Notes: a model not told the origin generated them from the sequence alone. 64,000 bases of DNA from an uncultured Allobosea sp. (GCF_945956895.1 NZ_CAMFJF010000002.1:62001-126000), one strand, 5' to 3'; positions 37,923-47,704 are shown, counted from the stretch's first letter. Numbers and translations are program-made.

Positions 37923-39227
37923 TCACTCCGCCGCCATCAGGCGCACAGGCTCGCTGTGCGGGTTGGCGGCATAGTCGTCGATGCGCTGCTCGATCTCGTG
38001 ACGGAAATGCGCGATCAGGCCCTGGATCGGCCAGGCGGCGGCGTCGCCGAGCGCGCAGATCGTGTGGCCCTCGATCTGCTTGGTGACGTCGAGCAGCATG
38101 TCGATCTCGCGCTTCTGGGCGCGGCCCTCGGCCATGCGCTCCATGACGCGCCACATCCAGCCCGTGCCCTCTCGGCAGGGCGTGCACTGGCCGCAGCTCT
38201 CGTGCTTGTAGAAATGACTGATGCGGGCGATGGCGCGGACGATGTCGGTCGACTTGTCCATCACGATCACCGCCGCTGTGCCGAGGCCGGAGCGCAGCTT
38301 CGAGAGCGAGTCGAAATCCATCGGCGTGTCGATGATCTGCTCGGCCGGGACCATGCGCACCGAGGAACCGCCGGGGATGACCGCCTTGAGATTGTCCCAG
38401 CCGCCCCGGATGCCGCCGCAATGCTTGTCGATCAGCTCGCGGAAGGTCAGGCCCATCGCCTCTTCGACGTTGCAGGGCTTGTTCACATGGCCCGAGACGC
38501 AGAAGAGCTTGGTGCCGACATTGTTCGGCGTGCCGATCGAGGAAAACCAGGCGGCGCCGCGCCGCAGGATGGTCGGGGCGACCGCGATCGACTCGACGTT
38601 GTTCACCGTGGTCGGGCAGCCATAGAGGCCCATATTGGCCGGGAATGGCGGCTTCAGCCGCGGCATGCCCTTCTTGCCTTCGAGGCTCTCCAGCAGCGCC
38701 GTCTCTTCGCCGCAGATATAGGCGCCGGCACCGTGATGCACATAGAGATCAAAGGGATAGCCGTGGACATTGTCCTTGCCGATGAGCTTGGCCTCATAGG
38801 CCTCGTCGACGGCGCGCTGCAGCGCCTCGCGCTCCCGGACATATTCGCCGCGGATATAGATATAGGCGGCATGCGCGCCCATCGCGAAGGACGCGATCAG
38901 ACAGCCCTCGACCAGCGTATGCGGGTCGTTGCGCATGATCTCGCGGTCCTTGCAGGTGCCCGGCTCCGACTCGTCGGCGTTCACGACGAGATAATGCGGA
39001 CGCCCGTCGCTGACCTTGGGCATGAATGACCATTTCAGCCCGGTTGGGAAGCCGGCGCCGCCGCGGCCACGCAGGCCGGACTTCTTCATCTCGTCGATGA
39101 TCCAGTCCCGGCCCTGCTCCAGGATGAACTTGGTACCATCCCAGGCGCCGCGCTGGATCGCACCCTTCAGGGTACGGTCATGCAGGCCGTAGAGATTGGT
39201 GAAGATGCGATCGCGATCTGCGAGCAT
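37923..39227 (-). CDS. nuoF: NADH-quinone oxidoreductase subunit F
   Basis: NADH- and FMN-binding subunit, 434 residues. The FMN/NADH glycine-rich loop is in [18 protein letters not shown], followed by [16 protein letters not shown] and [15 protein letters not shown]. The 4Fe-4S ligands of cluster N3 are in [15 protein letters not shown], with the last Cys in [13 protein letters not shown]. It forms the NADH dehydrogenase module with NuoE and NuoG and lies 11 bases after nuoE. Confidence 0.97.
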   Translation of the reverse strand: MLADRDRIFTNLYGLHDRTLKGAIQRGAWDGTKFILEQGRDWIIDEMKKSGLRGRGGAGFPTGLKWSFMPKVSDGRPHYLVVNADESEPGTCKDREIMRNDPHTLVEGCLIASFAMGAHAAYIYIRGEYVREREALQRAVDEAYEAKLIGKDNVHGYPFDLYVHHGAGAYICGEETALLESLEGKKGMPRLKPPFPANMGLYGCPTTVNNVESIAVAPTILRRGAAWFSSIGTPNNVGTKLFCVSGHVNKPCNVEEAMGLTFRELIDKHCGGIRGGWDNLKAVIPGGSSVRMVPAEQIIDTPMDFDSLSKLRSGLGTAAVIVMDKSTDIVRAIARISHFYKHESCGQCTPCREGTGWMWRVMERMAEGRAQKREIDMLLDVTKQIEGHTICALGDAAAWPIQGLIAHFRHEIEQRIDDYAANPHSEPVRLMAAE

Positions 39228-39238
39228 GTCCTAGTGCC

Positions 39239-40435
39239 TCACTCTGCCGGCTTGTCGCCAAGCTTCGACTCCGGGCGCCAACCCGTCGCGAGCTTCTTCG
39301 ACTGAGCAATCCAGTCGTCACGCAGCGCCCGCCCCTTGAAGCCGGTCAGCCGCGCATCGACCCAGGCGAGCTCCGCCGGTGTCCATTTGGCGATCTGGTC
39401 GTAATGCCAGACGCCCATCTCGTTGAGCATCTTGCCGAGCTTCGGCCCGACGCCCCAGATCAGTTCGAGATCGTCGCCCTTGCCACCGCGCGCGGCGGTG
39501 AGCAGTTCGGGCTTGCTCTCGTCGGTCGCGGGCTTCGAAGCCTCGGCGACATCCTTCTTATCGACCTTGCCCTTGGCGGCCGGCGTATCGTTCGCAGCGC
39601 TGGAGGGCTGTGTCGGCGCCGAAGGCTGCGGGCGAGCGGCAGCGGCCGTCTCGGTCGCAGGCTTGGTGGCTACGGCGGCCGGGGTCGCCTCGGCCTTCGT
39701 GGCCTCGGCTTCGGCAGCCTTCTTGGCTTCCGCTTCAGCAGCGGCCTTGGCAGCGGCGGCCTCAGCAGCGGCCTTGCGCTGCTCGACGATGCGCTTCTGC
39801 CAGTCGCCGGCGCCGATCATCGAGCCATCATAGAGTGCCTTGTCGGTCAGCGTCTGCGGGCCACCTTCCGGCTCGGAGCCGGTGCGGCCGTTCTGCGGGC
39901 CGGGCTTGGTGGCGCGGCCGTTGCGGAGATCGTCGAGGAGCTGGCGGAAATTGGCCGGTGTCAGGTCCTCGTAATAGTCGACATTGATCTGCGCCATCGG
40001 GGCGTTGCAGCAGGCGCCGAGGCACTCGACTTCGAGCCAGGAGAGCTTGCCGTCGGCGGTGACGGTCGATTGCGGGCCGATGACGTCCTCACAGACCTTC
40101 TTCAGCGCTTCCGCGCCGCGCAACGCGCAAGGCGTCGTGCCGCAGAGCTGGACGAAGAACTCGCCGACCGGCTGCAGATTGAACATGGTGTAGAAGGTCG
40201 CGACCTCCAGCACCCGCATCGGCGCCATGCCCAAGCGCTTCGCGACGGTCTCGATCACGGCGCGCGAGACCCAGCCCTCCTGCTCCTGCGCCTTCCACAG
40301 CAGCGGAATCACGGCGGAAGCCTGGCGGCCTTCCGGATACTTGGCGATCTGCTGGTCGATCCAGTTCTCGTTCGCCGCGGTGAAGGCGAAGGAAGCGGGC
40401 TGAACCGGATCAGGGGCGAGACGACGGACGGACAT
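39239..40435 (-). CDS. nuoE: NADH-quinone oxidoreductase subunit E with long C-terminal extension
   Basis: The 398-residue protein has a normal NuoE thioredoxin-like domain in the first 200 residues, with 2Fe-2S ligands in QLCGTTPCALRGA and CLGACCNAPMAQI. It then has about 110 residues of Ala/Lys/Glu-rich coil-like sequence. Finally there is a C-terminal domain with the helix-hairpin-helix-like sequence DLELIWGVGPKLGKMLNEMG and PAELAWVDARLTGFKGRA. Such extensions are known in Hyphomicrobiales NuoE and their role is unclear. It begins one base after the stop of the small secreted protein gene. Confidence 0.95.
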   Translation of the reverse strand: MSVRRLAPDPVQPASFAFTAANENWIDQQIAKYPEGRQASAVIPLLWKAQEQEGWVSRAVIETVAKRLGMAPMRVLEVATFYTMFNLQPVGEFFVQLCGTTPCALRGAEALKKVCEDVIGPQSTVTADGKLSWLEVECLGACCNAPMAQINVDYYEDLTPANFRQLLDDLRNGRATKPGPQNGRTGSEPEGGPQTLTDKALYDGSMIGAGDWQKRIVEQRKAAAEAAAAKAAAEAEAKKAAEAEATKAEATPAAVATKPATETAAAARPQPSAPTQPSSAANDTPAAKGKVDKKDVAEASKPATDESKPELLTAARGGKGDDLELIWGVGPKLGKMLNEMGVWHYDQIAKWTPAELAWVDARLTGFKGRALRDDWIAQSKKLATGWRPESKLGDKPAE

Positions 40436-40436
40436 A

Positions 40437-40835
40437 TCAGTACCTACCAGACCCTAGAGCCGCAAAAGCCTGAGGGCGCATCAAATTATAACAAGGAGTT
40501 CGAGCATCTATCACGCTTGAATGAACGCAAAACACGCCGATCTCCCCGAACTCCATGACCTCAACAATCGGAGGATGCGATAAAGGAACGATGCCAAGCC
40601 ATTTTGTCTTGAACCCACGCTCCACATAGAACCCTTGGCACTTCGTGGATCTGTCATCAGTTATCCGCTGCCGGCATTGCTCTTCTAGCGAGACAGTACG
40701 CGGTGGAGGTTCGTTCGATTTCTGCTGCAACTCTTGGAGTTTGCCATAAATTCCTTGCGCAGCCCCGCTGCCGGCTCCGGCGCAAGCCAGGAAGCCAATA
40801 AGGGCTACGCGAGCTATGCAGCCGAATGCCGGCAT
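40437..40835 (-). CDS. Small secreted cysteine-containing protein inside nuo operon
   Basis: A 132-residue protein with a signal peptide ([20 protein letters not shown], cleavage near SGAAQG). The mature part of about 105 residues has four cysteines (EEQC, TKC, VFC, TPC), enough for two disulfides, and a YGKLQELQQKSNEPPPRTV start. No family is recognised. Its ATG overlaps the nuoD stop (TGATG) and nuoE begins one base after its stop. The DNA is visibly richer in A+T than its neighbours, for example around 40490-40560, which suggests later insertion into the operon. Confidence 0.7.
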   Translation of the reverse strand: MPAFGCIARVALIGFLACAGAGSGAAQGIYGKLQELQQKSNEPPPRTVSLEEQCRQRITDDRSTKCQGFYVERGFKTKWLGIVPLSHPPIVEVMEFGEIGVFCVHSSVIDARTPCYNLMRPQAFAALGSGRY

Positions 40836-42025
40836 CACCGATCGACCTCCCCGAAGACGATATCGAGGGAGCCGAGGATCGCGGAGACGTCGGCGAGCAT
40901 GTGCTTGCGGCACATGAAATCCATGGCCTGGAGATGGGCGAAGCCCGGGGCCTTGATCTTGCAGCGATAGGGCTTGTTGGTGCCGTCGGAGACCAGATAG
41001 ACGCCGAATTCGCCCTTCGGCGCCTCGACCGCGGCATAGACCTCGCCGGCCGGCACCTTGTAGCCCTCGGTATAGAGCTTGAAGTGGTGGATCAGCGCTT
41101 CCATCGAGCGCTTCATCTCGCCGCGCTTGGGCGGCACCATCTTGCCGTCAAGCGAGGAAACCGGGCCGCCGCCATCGGGCGCTAGCAGCTTGTCGCAGCA
41201 CTGCTTCATGATGCGCACCGACTGGCGCATCTCTTCCATGCGGATGTGGTAGCGGTCGAAGCAGTCACCGTTCTTGCCGACGGGGATGTCGAATTCCATC
41301 TCCTCGTAGCACTCGTAGGGCTGCGACTTGCGCAGATCCCAAGGCGCGCCGGAGCCGCGCACCATCACGCCCGAGAAGCCCCATTTCCAGCAGGTTTCGA
41401 GATCGACCACGCCGATATCGACGTTGCGCTGCTTGAAGATGCGGTTGTCGCTGAGCAGGCCTTCGAGGTCGTCGCAGACCTTGAGGAACGGATCGCACCA
41501 TTCGGCGATGTCGTGGATCAGCGAGACCGGGATGTCCTGGTGCACGCCGCCGGGACGGACATAGGCCGCGTGCATGCGCGCGCCGCAGGCCCGCTCGTAG
41601 AAGATCATCAGCTTCTCGCGCTCCTCGAAGCCCCAGAGCGGAGGCGTCAGCGCGCCGACGTCCATCGCCTGCGTGGTGACGTTCAAGAGATGCGAGAGGA
41701 TGCGGCCGATCTCGGAATAGAGCACGCGGATGAGCTGGCCGCGACGCGGCACGGTCACGCCGACGAGGCGCTCGACCGCCAGCGCATAGGCATGCTCCTG
41801 GTTCATCGGCGCGACATAGTCGAGCCGGTCGAAATAAGGCACCGCCTGGAGATAGGTCTTGGCCTCGATCAGTTTCTCGGTGCCGCGATGCAGCAGGCCG
41901 ATATGCGGATCGACGCGCTCGACGATCTCGCCGTCGAGCTCCAGCACGAGGCGCAGCACGCCGTGCGCGGCCGGGTGCTGCGGGCCGAAATTGATCGAGA
42001 AATTGCGGATATTGTGCTCGGTCAT
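40835..42025 (-). CDS. nuoD: NADH-quinone oxidoreductase subunit D
   Basis: The 49-kDa-type subunit (396 residues) that forms the quinone pocket with NuoB. It shows [57 protein letters not shown] and the C-terminal [20 protein letters not shown] with [19 protein letters not shown] (parts). Length is typical. It overlaps the stop of a GFA-family gene by four bases, an insertion between nuoC and nuoD. Confidence 0.97.
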   Translation of the reverse strand: MTEHNIRNFSINFGPQHPAAHGVLRLVLELDGEIVERVDPHIGLLHRGTEKLIEAKTYLQAVPYFDRLDYVAPMNQEHAYALAVERLVGVTVPRRGQLIRVLYSEIGRILSHLLNVTTQAMDVGALTPPLWGFEEREKLMIFYERACGARMHAAYVRPGGVHQDIPVSLIHDIAEWCDPFLKVCDDLEGLLSDNRIFKQRNVDIGVVDLETCWKWGFSGVMVRGSGAPWDLRKSQPYECYEEMEFDIPVGKNGDCFDRYHIRMEEMRQSVRIMKQCCDKLLAPDGGGPVSSLDGKMVPPKRGEMKRSMEALIHHFKLYTEGYKVPAGEVYAAVEAPKGEFGVYLVSDGTNKPYRCKIKAPGFAHLQAMDFMCRKHMLADVSAILGSLDIVFGEVDR

Positions 42026-42462
42026 GACCGGCCTTCCTGCTGCGCCTGGAAGCGCGCCATCACTTCGGCACCCGTCAGCCGCGGGCGCTCGCCGGCGAAG
42101 GCATAGAGCGCCGGCTTTTCATCAATGAAAATCTCTTCGAGGAACTTGAACGGCCCAGTGTCGTCGAAGCTCTGGAAGGCCACGGCAACATGGCCCTCAC
42201 CCTCGCGCAAGCGCCAGAACAGGCTCGAACCACAGTTGCGGCAGAACTGTCGCATCGCCCAGTCGGAGGAGACGTAGCTGCCGAGCTGGCTGTCGTCCTC
42301 GATGGTCACGTCGCCACAGGACACGGCCATGAAGACGCCACCGCTCCATTTCCGGCACATGCCGCAATGGCAAACGTCCATCTCGGCCTTCTCGGGCTTC
42401 GCGGTGAAGCGCACCGCGCCGCAGAGACAGCCGCCGGACAAAGGTTTGTGGCCGGACGCCAT
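42022..42462 (-). CDS. GFA/CENP-V family zinc protein inside nuo operon
   Basis: A 146-residue protein of the glutathione-dependent formaldehyde-activating enzyme fold. Zinc ligand patterns are clear: [24 protein letters not shown], and [12 protein letters not shown]. Most family members have no proven formaldehyde activity, so the role is open. The ATG forms TGATG with the nuoC stop (a GTG one codon earlier is possible) and its own stop overlaps nuoD by four bases. It is thus fully embedded in the nuo operon, where it is not a known complex I subunit. Confidence 0.85.
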   Translation of the reverse strand: MASGHKPLSGGCLCGAVRFTAKPEKAEMDVCHCGMCRKWSGGVFMAVSCGDVTIEDDSQLGSYVSSDWAMRQFCRNCGSSLFWRLREGEGHVAVAFQSFDDTGPFKFLEEIFIDEKPALYAFAGERPRLTGAEVMARFQAQQEGRS

Positions 42463-43067
42463 CACGCCCCCTTCGCCTTCTCGTCGCCCGGCAGCACGTA
42501 ATCCGTGCCTTCCCAGGGCGAGAGGAAATCGAAGTTGCGGAATTCCTGGTTGAGCTTCACCGGCTCGTAGACGACGCGCTTCTGCTCGTCGTCGTAGCGG
42601 ACCTCGACGAAGCCGGTCAGCGGGAAGTCCTTGCGCAGCGGATAACCCTCGAAGCCGTAATCGGTGAGGATGCGGCGCAGGTCCGGATGGCCGGAGAACA
42701 GGATGCCGTAGAAGTCGTAGGCCTCGCGTTCGAACCAGTTCGCCGCCGGGAAGACGTCGACAACGGAGGGGACGGGCGTCGCCTCGTCGGTCTGGACCTT
42801 CACGCGGATGCGGCGGTTATGGTGCGGCGCCAGCATATGGTAGACGACGTCGAAGCGCTTCTCGCGGCCGGGATAGTCGGCGCCGGCGATATCGGTGAAG
42901 TTCACGAAGCGGAAGCGCGGGTCGCTGTAGAGCGCGCGCAAGACCTCGACGATCGAAGCCGCCTCGGCATGGATCGTGAGTTCCTCGAAAGCGACGACCG
43001 CCTCCGTCACCGCGCCGGGCAGCGCAGCCTTGATCTCTTCGCCGAGTTTTACGAGCGCTTCGCTCAT
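42462..43067 (-). CDS. nuoC: NADH-quinone oxidoreductase subunit C
   Basis: The 30-kDa-type subunit (201 residues) of the connecting module. Family segments are [51 protein letters not shown] and [24 protein letters not shown] (parts). NuoC and NuoD are separate here, unlike the fused E. coli form. The start [11 protein letters not shown] lies 41 bases after nuoB. A longer frame up to 43499 is nuoB read out of frame. Confidence 0.96.
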   Translation of the reverse strand: MSEALVKLGEEIKAALPGAVTEAVVAFEELTIHAEAASIVEVLRALYSDPRFRFVNFTDIAGADYPGREKRFDVVYHMLAPHHNRRIRVKVQTDEATPVPSVVDVFPAANWFEREAYDFYGILFSGHPDLRRILTDYGFEGYPLRKDFPLTGFVEVRYDDEQKRVVYEPVKLNQEFRNFDFLSPWEGTDYVLPGDEKAKGA

Positions 43068-43108
43068 CGTCTCACCTTCATCGCCTGCAGCATCGACCGA
43101 AAGAGCGC

Positions 43109-43693
43109 TCAGCGCTCGATCGTGCCGGTGCGGCGGATCTTCTTCTGCAGCAGCAGGACGCCGTAAAGCAGCGCCTCGGCCGTCGGCGGGCAGCCCGGGA
43201 CATAGATGTCGATCGGGACGATGCGGTCGCAGCCACGCACCACCGAGTAGCTGTAGTGGTAATAGCCGCCGCCATTGGCGCAGGAGCCCATCGAAATGAC
43301 GTAGCGCGGCTCCGGCATCTGGTCGTAGACCTTGCGCAAAGCGGGGGCCATCTTGTTGGTCAGCGTGCCCGCGACGATCATCACGTCGGACTGGCGCGGA
43401 GAGGCGCGCGGCGCGAAGCCGAAGCGCTCGACGTCGTAGCGCGGCATCGAGAGCTGCATCATCTCGACGGCGCAGCAGGCCAGGCCAAACGTCATCCACA
43501 TCAGCGAGCCGGTGCGGGCCCAGTTGATCAGGTCGTCGGTCGCGGTGACCAGGAAGCCCTTGTCGGCGAGCTCGTTGTTGATCTCGACGAAGAACGGATC
43601 ACGCGCGCCCAACGGCTTGCCGTCGGGACCGAGCAAGCCCCTCGGCGCCTGCGCGACGAGCGGATCACCACGATCGATCGCTGTGACTGCCAT
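43109..43693 (-). CDS. nuoB: NADH-quinone oxidoreductase subunit B
   Basis: Carries cluster N2, the last iron-sulfur centre before quinone (194 residues). The ligands are the adjacent Cys pair in [10 protein letters not shown], the Cys in [17 protein letters not shown], and the one in [15 protein letters not shown]. The N-terminal extension before [19 protein letters not shown] is typical of alphaproteobacteria. It lies 65 bases after nuoA. Confidence 0.97.
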   Translation of the reverse strand: MAVTAIDRGDPLVAQAPRGLLGPDGKPLGARDPFFVEINNELADKGFLVTATDDLINWARTGSLMWMTFGLACCAVEMMQLSMPRYDVERFGFAPRASPRQSDVMIVAGTLTNKMAPALRKVYDQMPEPRYVISMGSCANGGGYYHYSYSVVRGCDRIVPIDIYVPGCPPTAEALLYGVLLLQKKIRRTGTIER

Positions 43694-43758
43694 GATCTAA
43701 TCCTTGTGAACCTTTGCCTATCGGACCGGATGCGGAGCGCCGCCTCGCAACCCGACAG

Positions 43759-44139
43759 TCAGTCCCACTCCAGCGCGCCCTTGCGCCACTCGTAGATGAA
43801 ACCCACGGTGAGCACGCCGAGAAAGACCATCATCGACCAGAAACCATACCAGCCGAGCCCGCCGAAGGCGACGGCCCAGGGGAACAGGAACGCGACCTCG
43901 AGATCGAAGATGATGAAGAGAATCGCGACCAGATAGAAGCGGACGTCGAACTTCATGCGGGCATCGTCGAAAGCGTTGAAGCCGCATTCATAGGCCGAGA
44001 GCTTCTCCGCGTCCGGCTTCGAATAGGCGATCGCGAAGGGCGCGATCAGCAGGGCCAGGCCGATGACCGCCGAGACGCCGATGAACAGCACCAGCGGCAG
44101 GTAATCGCTCAGAATGGAAGGCACCGTGGCAGCTTGCAT
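43759..44139 (-). CDS. nuoA: NADH-quinone oxidoreductase subunit A
   Basis: A three-helix membrane subunit (126 residues) that lines the quinone tunnel entrance. It has [42 protein letters not shown] (in parts), with the conserved Cys-containing loop and acidic residues. The start [15 protein letters not shown] has GAG seven bases upstream; an ATG at 44151 would add MSST but has almost no spacing from GGA. It is the first gene of the nuo operon. Confidence 0.95.
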   Translation of the reverse strand: MQAATVPSILSDYLPLVLFIGVSAVIGLALLIAPFAIAYSKPDAEKLSAYECGFNAFDDARMKFDVRFYLVAILFIIFDLEVAFLFPWAVAFGGLGWYGFWSMMVFLGVLTVGFIYEWRKGALEWD

Positions 44140-44479
44140 GGTCGAACTCATTTCCGGCGGCCGTGGCGCGGCTCGCTGTCCCAGTCGCTTAGACCCTCGA
44201 TTAGAATGAAGCAAGACTCCGCCGCGCCGCACAATCGCCGTATCCGGGTTGAACCCAGCGCAGAATGCGGCAAAGTCCCGCCATGTCTTGCCGCCGCTCT
44301 GTCCTGCTGTGGCTAAAATCCGACAAAACTGCCTGCTTTCGGCCTGCGGGAGCGGCAGCAATCCGTTCACCGTGCCGAATCGTTGCCGGCTGCGCGAGCG
44401 CTTTTCCCGAAAGGCCTTCCATGTTTCGTGATCCCCGACACGTTCGCCAGCCATTCTGCTGCGGACGCGTGACGGCGCG
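44140..44479. promoter_or_regulatory. Divergent nuoA / M15-peptidase intergenic region
   Basis: A 340-base gap between divergent genes that must contain the nuo operon promoter. On the minus strand TTGCTT followed by TCTAAGC lies near 44185-44215 with roughly usable spacing, but neither box is strong. No conserved operator, terminator or gene was recognised; the open frames here lack any family resemblance. Confidence 0.35.
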
Positions 44480-45172
44480 ATGAGCCCGGCCCGCCTCGCA
44501 CGCGTACTCGCTATGCCGACGCTTGCCTTGCTGCTTTCGACAGCCGCGGTCTGCGCCCAGGAGGGCGAGCCGATGCGCGCCCCGCTGCCGCCGCAGCGGC
44601 CGTTCGATCTCGACATCGAAGGCACGCCGAAGCTACCGCCGATCGTGGTGCCGCCGCCGACGCCGCGCGCCTCCGCACCCGATACGCCCATGACGGCTGC
44701 TTCCGAGGAAACGCCGCCTGCGACGCCGGCACCGGAAACCCCGGTGGCCGAAGCCACTCCACCCCAGCCCGGAGAGCCGGATGACGACGAGGGTGTCGAG
44801 TGGCCGAAGCTGACGCCCGGCCAGAAGGCCGGCGCCGAGCCTGATTTCGACCCGAACGAGAAGGCGGAACGGCCGGGCATCTCGACCGATCCCGGCACCT
44901 CGATCGCCTGCCTGCCGGAGCAACTGAAGCAGATCCTCGGCAGGATTGCGGACAAATACGGGGCGGTGAAGGTAACCTCGACCTGGCGGCCGCCCTGGCG
45001 CGCCCGGCGCGGCTCCTATCACAAGGGCTGCCAGGCCATGGATTTCCGCGTCCCCGGCGTGAGGCCGCGCGTCGTCCTCGAATGGGTGCGCGCCATGTCC
45101 GATGTCGGCGGCCACCATGTCTACTGGAACGGGCTGATCCATATCGACACCGGGCCGCGGCGGCCCTGGTAG
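44480..45172 (+). CDS. Secreted M15-type (YcbK/DUF882-like) peptidase
   Basis: A 230-residue protein with an export signal ([20 protein letters not shown]) followed by about 100 residues of proline-rich, low-complexity sequence. A C-terminal zinc-peptidase domain of about 95 residues follows, with metal-ligand motifs [13 protein letters not shown] (His, Asp) and [13 protein letters not shown] (His). M15 enzymes of this type cleave or bind peptidoglycan peptides. The ATG has no clear ribosome site. It is divergent from nuoA and stands alone. Confidence 0.82.
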   Translation: MSPARLARVLAMPTLALLLSTAAVCAQEGEPMRAPLPPQRPFDLDIEGTPKLPPIVVPPPTPRASAPDTPMTAASEETPPATPAPETPVAEATPPQPGEPDDDEGVEWPKLTPGQKAGAEPDFDPNEKAERPGISTDPGTSIACLPEQLKQILGRIADKYGAVKVTSTWRPPWRARRGSYHKGCQAMDFRVPGVRPRVVLEWVRAMSDVGGHHVYWNGLIHIDTGPRRPW

Positions 45173-45197
45173 GGTTAGCCTGGCACGGAAAGACGCC

Positions 45198-45289
45198 GTC
45201 ATGCTCGGGCTTGACCCGAGCATCTCGGAAACCGATGCCTTCTCGTCATGAGATTCTCGGGTCTACGCTTCGCTGCGCCCAAGAATGAC
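45198..45289. repeat. Dispersed intergenic palindrome, class I variant
   Basis: GTCATGCTCGGG...AAGAATGAC with inner GAGCATCTCGG and GAGATTCTCGG halves; the right end has diverged. It lies between the M15-type peptidase and the TetR gene. Confidence 0.7.
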
Positions 45290-45379
45290 GGCCCAGGTTC
45301 GCTTATTCAAAAAACAGGCTTGACTGTTTGTAAGTCGCGCCACACCGTTGCCCCATCGTCAAGGGGGAGCGAGCTCGGC

Positions 45380-46036
45380 ATGAGGGTTACCAGCAAGCGA
45401 CGATCGCAGAAGGAACGCAGCGCGGAGACATCCGCGCGGCTGATGAACGCGACCATCGACCTGCTGCACGACCAGGGGCTTGCGCGCACCACCACCCCGG
45501 AGATCGCCCGCATGGCCGGGGTCTCGCGCGGCGCCTTGACCCATCATTTCGCCGGGCGCGAGGCGATCATCAGCGCCTCCGTCGCCGACCTGCTGGGCAA
45601 GGCGGCGCGCGACCTGCACCGCTTCGCCGAGGATTTCATGGCGCGCGGCGGCTCCAGCGACGAGATCGTCGACTACGCCTGGCGGATGATGGACGACCGG
45701 CTGTTCTATGTGACGATGGAATACCTGCCGGAGGCCCGTCACAATCCGGCGTTCCGTGCCGATCTCATCCCGACGGTCAAGGAATTCCATGCCGGGCTCG
45801 ATGCGGTCTGGACCGCGCTCGCGGCCCGTGCCGGCACCGACCCCGATCATACCCGCACCGTGATGAACGCCACGATGTGCCTGGTCCGCGGCATGATCAG
45901 CCAGACCGTGCTCCGGCCGAACGACCCGGCCTATTACGAGGGCCTGCTCGGCTTCTGGAAGCAGCAGGTCAGGCAGCATTTCCCGATGAAACCAGCCGCC
46001 GCCCCCTCCGGCCGGCGCAAGACGGCGGTGGCATGA
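45380..46036 (+). CDS. TetR-family transcriptional regulator
   Basis: A 218-residue repressor-type protein. The N-terminal helix-turn-helix is TTPEIARMAGVSRGALTHHF at about residues 37-56, following ARLMNATIDLLHDQGLART. The C-terminal ligand domain is all-helical, with FYVTMEYLPEARHNPAFRADL. GGGGGAG precedes the ATG. Its last codons overlap the LivG-type gene (ATGA), so it is the first gene of the transporter operon and likely controls it in response to the imported compound or a product. Confidence 0.9.
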   Translation: MRVTSKRRSQKERSAETSARLMNATIDLLHDQGLARTTTPEIARMAGVSRGALTHHFAGREAIISASVADLLGKAARDLHRFAEDFMARGGSSDEIVDYAWRMMDDRLFYVTMEYLPEARHNPAFRADLIPTVKEFHAGLDAVWTALAARAGTDPDHTRTVMNATMCLVRGMISQTVLRPNDPAYYEGLLGFWKQQVRQHFPMKPAAAPSGRRKTAVA

Positions 46037-46797
46037 CGGCGGCACTGACCATCCAGGGGCTGAAGCTCGGCTTCTACGGCGTGCAGGTGCTGCGCGGCGT
46101 CGATTTCGCGGTGCCGCAAGGCTCCTTCACCGGCTTGATCGGGCCGAACGGTGCCGGCAAGTCGACCCTATTCAACGCAGTCTCCGGGCTCTACCGGCCG
46201 CAGGCCGGCTCGGTCCGGCTTGGCGCGACCGAGACGGCGGGGATGCCGCCGGAGAAGCTCGTCGCGGCGGGGCTCGTGCGCTCCTTCCAGCTCGCGCGCG
46301 GTTTTCCCAAGCTCAGCGTGTTCCAGCACCTGATGCTTTATGGCGCCGATCAGCCGGGCGAGGGCCTGCTGGCCGGGCTGATTGGCACGGGCGGGGCGAA
46401 GCGGCGCGAGGCGGAACTCTCCGAGCGGGCCTTCGGCATCGCCCGCCGGCTGAAGCTCGACCATGTGCTCGACAACCCCGTCACCGCGCTTTCCGGCGGC
46501 CAGAAGAAACTGGTGGAGATCGGCCGCGCGCTGATGGCCGAGCCAAAGATCCTGCTGCTCGACGAGCCGATGGCCGGCGTCAATCCGAGCCTGACCGAGC
46601 AGATCGCCGAGCATCTCGTCGCGCTCAATCGCGACGGTCTGACGATCTGCCTGATCGAGCACGATATGGGGCTGATCAAGAAGCTCTGCGCGCCGGTCAT
46701 CGTCATGGCCGAAGGCAAGACGCTGACGCAAGGGTCGTTCGACGAGGTCGCCACTGACACCCGCGTGCAGGAAGCCTATCTCGGGAGGCGTCATTGA
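46033..46797 (+). CDS. Branched-chain-amino-acid-type ABC transporter ATPase (LivG type)
   Basis: A 254-residue ABC ATPase. Walker A is GPNGAGKSTLFNAV, the signature is LSGGQKKLVEIGRALM, Walker B is ILLLDEPMAGVNPSL and the switch His is in CLIEHDMGL. The insertion VRSFQLARGFPKLSVFQHLML and the C-terminal VQEAYLGRRH are LivG hallmarks. It starts inside the TetR stop and ends inside the LivF-type start. The transported compound is unknown; the family imports amino acids, amides, urea and aromatic acids. Confidence 0.93.
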   Translation: MTAALTIQGLKLGFYGVQVLRGVDFAVPQGSFTGLIGPNGAGKSTLFNAVSGLYRPQAGSVRLGATETAGMPPEKLVAAGLVRSFQLARGFPKLSVFQHLMLYGADQPGEGLLAGLIGTGGAKRREAELSERAFGIARRLKLDHVLDNPVTALSGGQKKLVEIGRALMAEPKILLLDEPMAGVNPSLTEQIAEHLVALNRDGLTICLIEHDMGLIKKLCAPVIVMAEGKTLTQGSFDEVATDTRVQEAYLGRRH

Positions 46798-47516
46798 GCG
46801 CGACACAAGGCGAATTGCTCGCCGTCGAGGGCGTCGTCGCCGGCTATGGCGCGGCCGAGCAGATCCTGAAGGGCACCTCGCTCACGGTCGCGCCCGGCGA
46901 GATCGTCTCGATCATCGGCCCGAACGGCGCCGGCAAGTCGACGCTGCTCAAGACGATCGCAGGCCTCGTCCAGGCGCGCGACGGCACGATCCGGCTCAAG
47001 GGCGGCGACGTCACCCGCGAGAACGCGCTCGGCCGGGCGAAGGCCGGCATCGGCTTCGTGCCGCAGGAGCGCAATGTCTTCGGCGCGATGACGGTCGCCG
47101 AGAATCTCGAGATCAGCGGCTTCCAGGAGCCCGGCAAGGTCGGGGCGCGAGCTGAGGAGATGTATGCGCGCTATCCGATGCTGGCGGAGAAGCGCAAGGC
47201 GCTGGCGCGCACGCTCTCCGGCGGCCAGCGCCAGATCCTCGCCATGGCGATGGGGCTGATGAACGCCCCTGCCCTGCTGCTGCTCGACGAGCCGACGGCG
47301 GGGCTCTCGCCCAAGGCCGCCGACGAATTGTTCGACGCGATCGTCGCGCTCAACAAGGGCGGTCTGCCGATCCTGATGGTCGAGCAGCATGCGCTCGAAG
47401 CGCTGCAGATCTCGACGCGCGGCTATGTGCTGGTCTCCGGCCGCAACAGCCGCGAGGGCGCGGGCCCCGCGCTCGCCACCGATCCCGAAATCCGCCGGCT
47501 CTTCCTCGGCGGCTAG
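46794..47516 (+). CDS. Branched-chain-amino-acid-type ABC transporter ATPase (LivF type)
   Basis: A 240-residue ABC ATPase with Walker A GPNGAGKSTLLKTI, signature LSGGQRQILAMAMGLM, Walker B LLLDEPTAGLSPKAADELF and switch His in VEQHALEAL. GIGFVPQERNVFGAMTVAENLEI is LivF-like. It uses a TTG start overlapping the LivG-type stop, with a strong GGGAGG ribosome site at good spacing, so the choice of TTG is well supported. A long palindrome separates it from the binding protein gene. Confidence 0.92.
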   Translation: MSATQGELLAVEGVVAGYGAAEQILKGTSLTVAPGEIVSIIGPNGAGKSTLLKTIAGLVQARDGTIRLKGGDVTRENALGRAKAGIGFVPQERNVFGAMTVAENLEISGFQEPGKVGARAEEMYARYPMLAEKRKALARTLSGGQRQILAMAMGLMNAPALLLLDEPTAGLSPKAADELFDAIVALNKGGLPILMVEQHALEALQISTRGYVLVSGRNSREGAGPALATDPEIRRLFLGG

Positions 47517-47557
47517 GAGGCCATGTGGCGATGTCGATAGCATCGGGAACCATCATC

Positions 47558-47704
47558 GTCATTCCGGGGCGATCCGAAGGATCGAGCCCGGAACCCAGAA
47601 CCGATGCGGTTTCGAAAACGAGGCTCACGCAGCCCACGCGCTTCATGACAGAGCGCATCGGTTCTGGGTTCCGGGCTCGCCGCTGCGCGGCGCCCCGGAA
47701 TGAC
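47558..47704. repeat. Long class I palindrome inside the liv-type operon
   Basis: Outer arms GTCATTCCGGGGC (47558-47570) and its complement (47692-47704). Inner arms are a perfect 26-base inverted repeat (47583-47608 with 47654-47679, starting CGAGCCCGGAACCC). It fills the 280-base gap between the LivF-type ATPase and the binding protein gene. The rest of the gap holds no gene. Confidence 0.88.

Noticed and set aside
34826..38086. Plus-strand open frame of 1086 codons across nuoG and nuoH
   Set aside because: It is antisense to two well-supported nuo genes and its His/Arg/Asp-rich composition is typical of antisense frames in GC-rich DNA.
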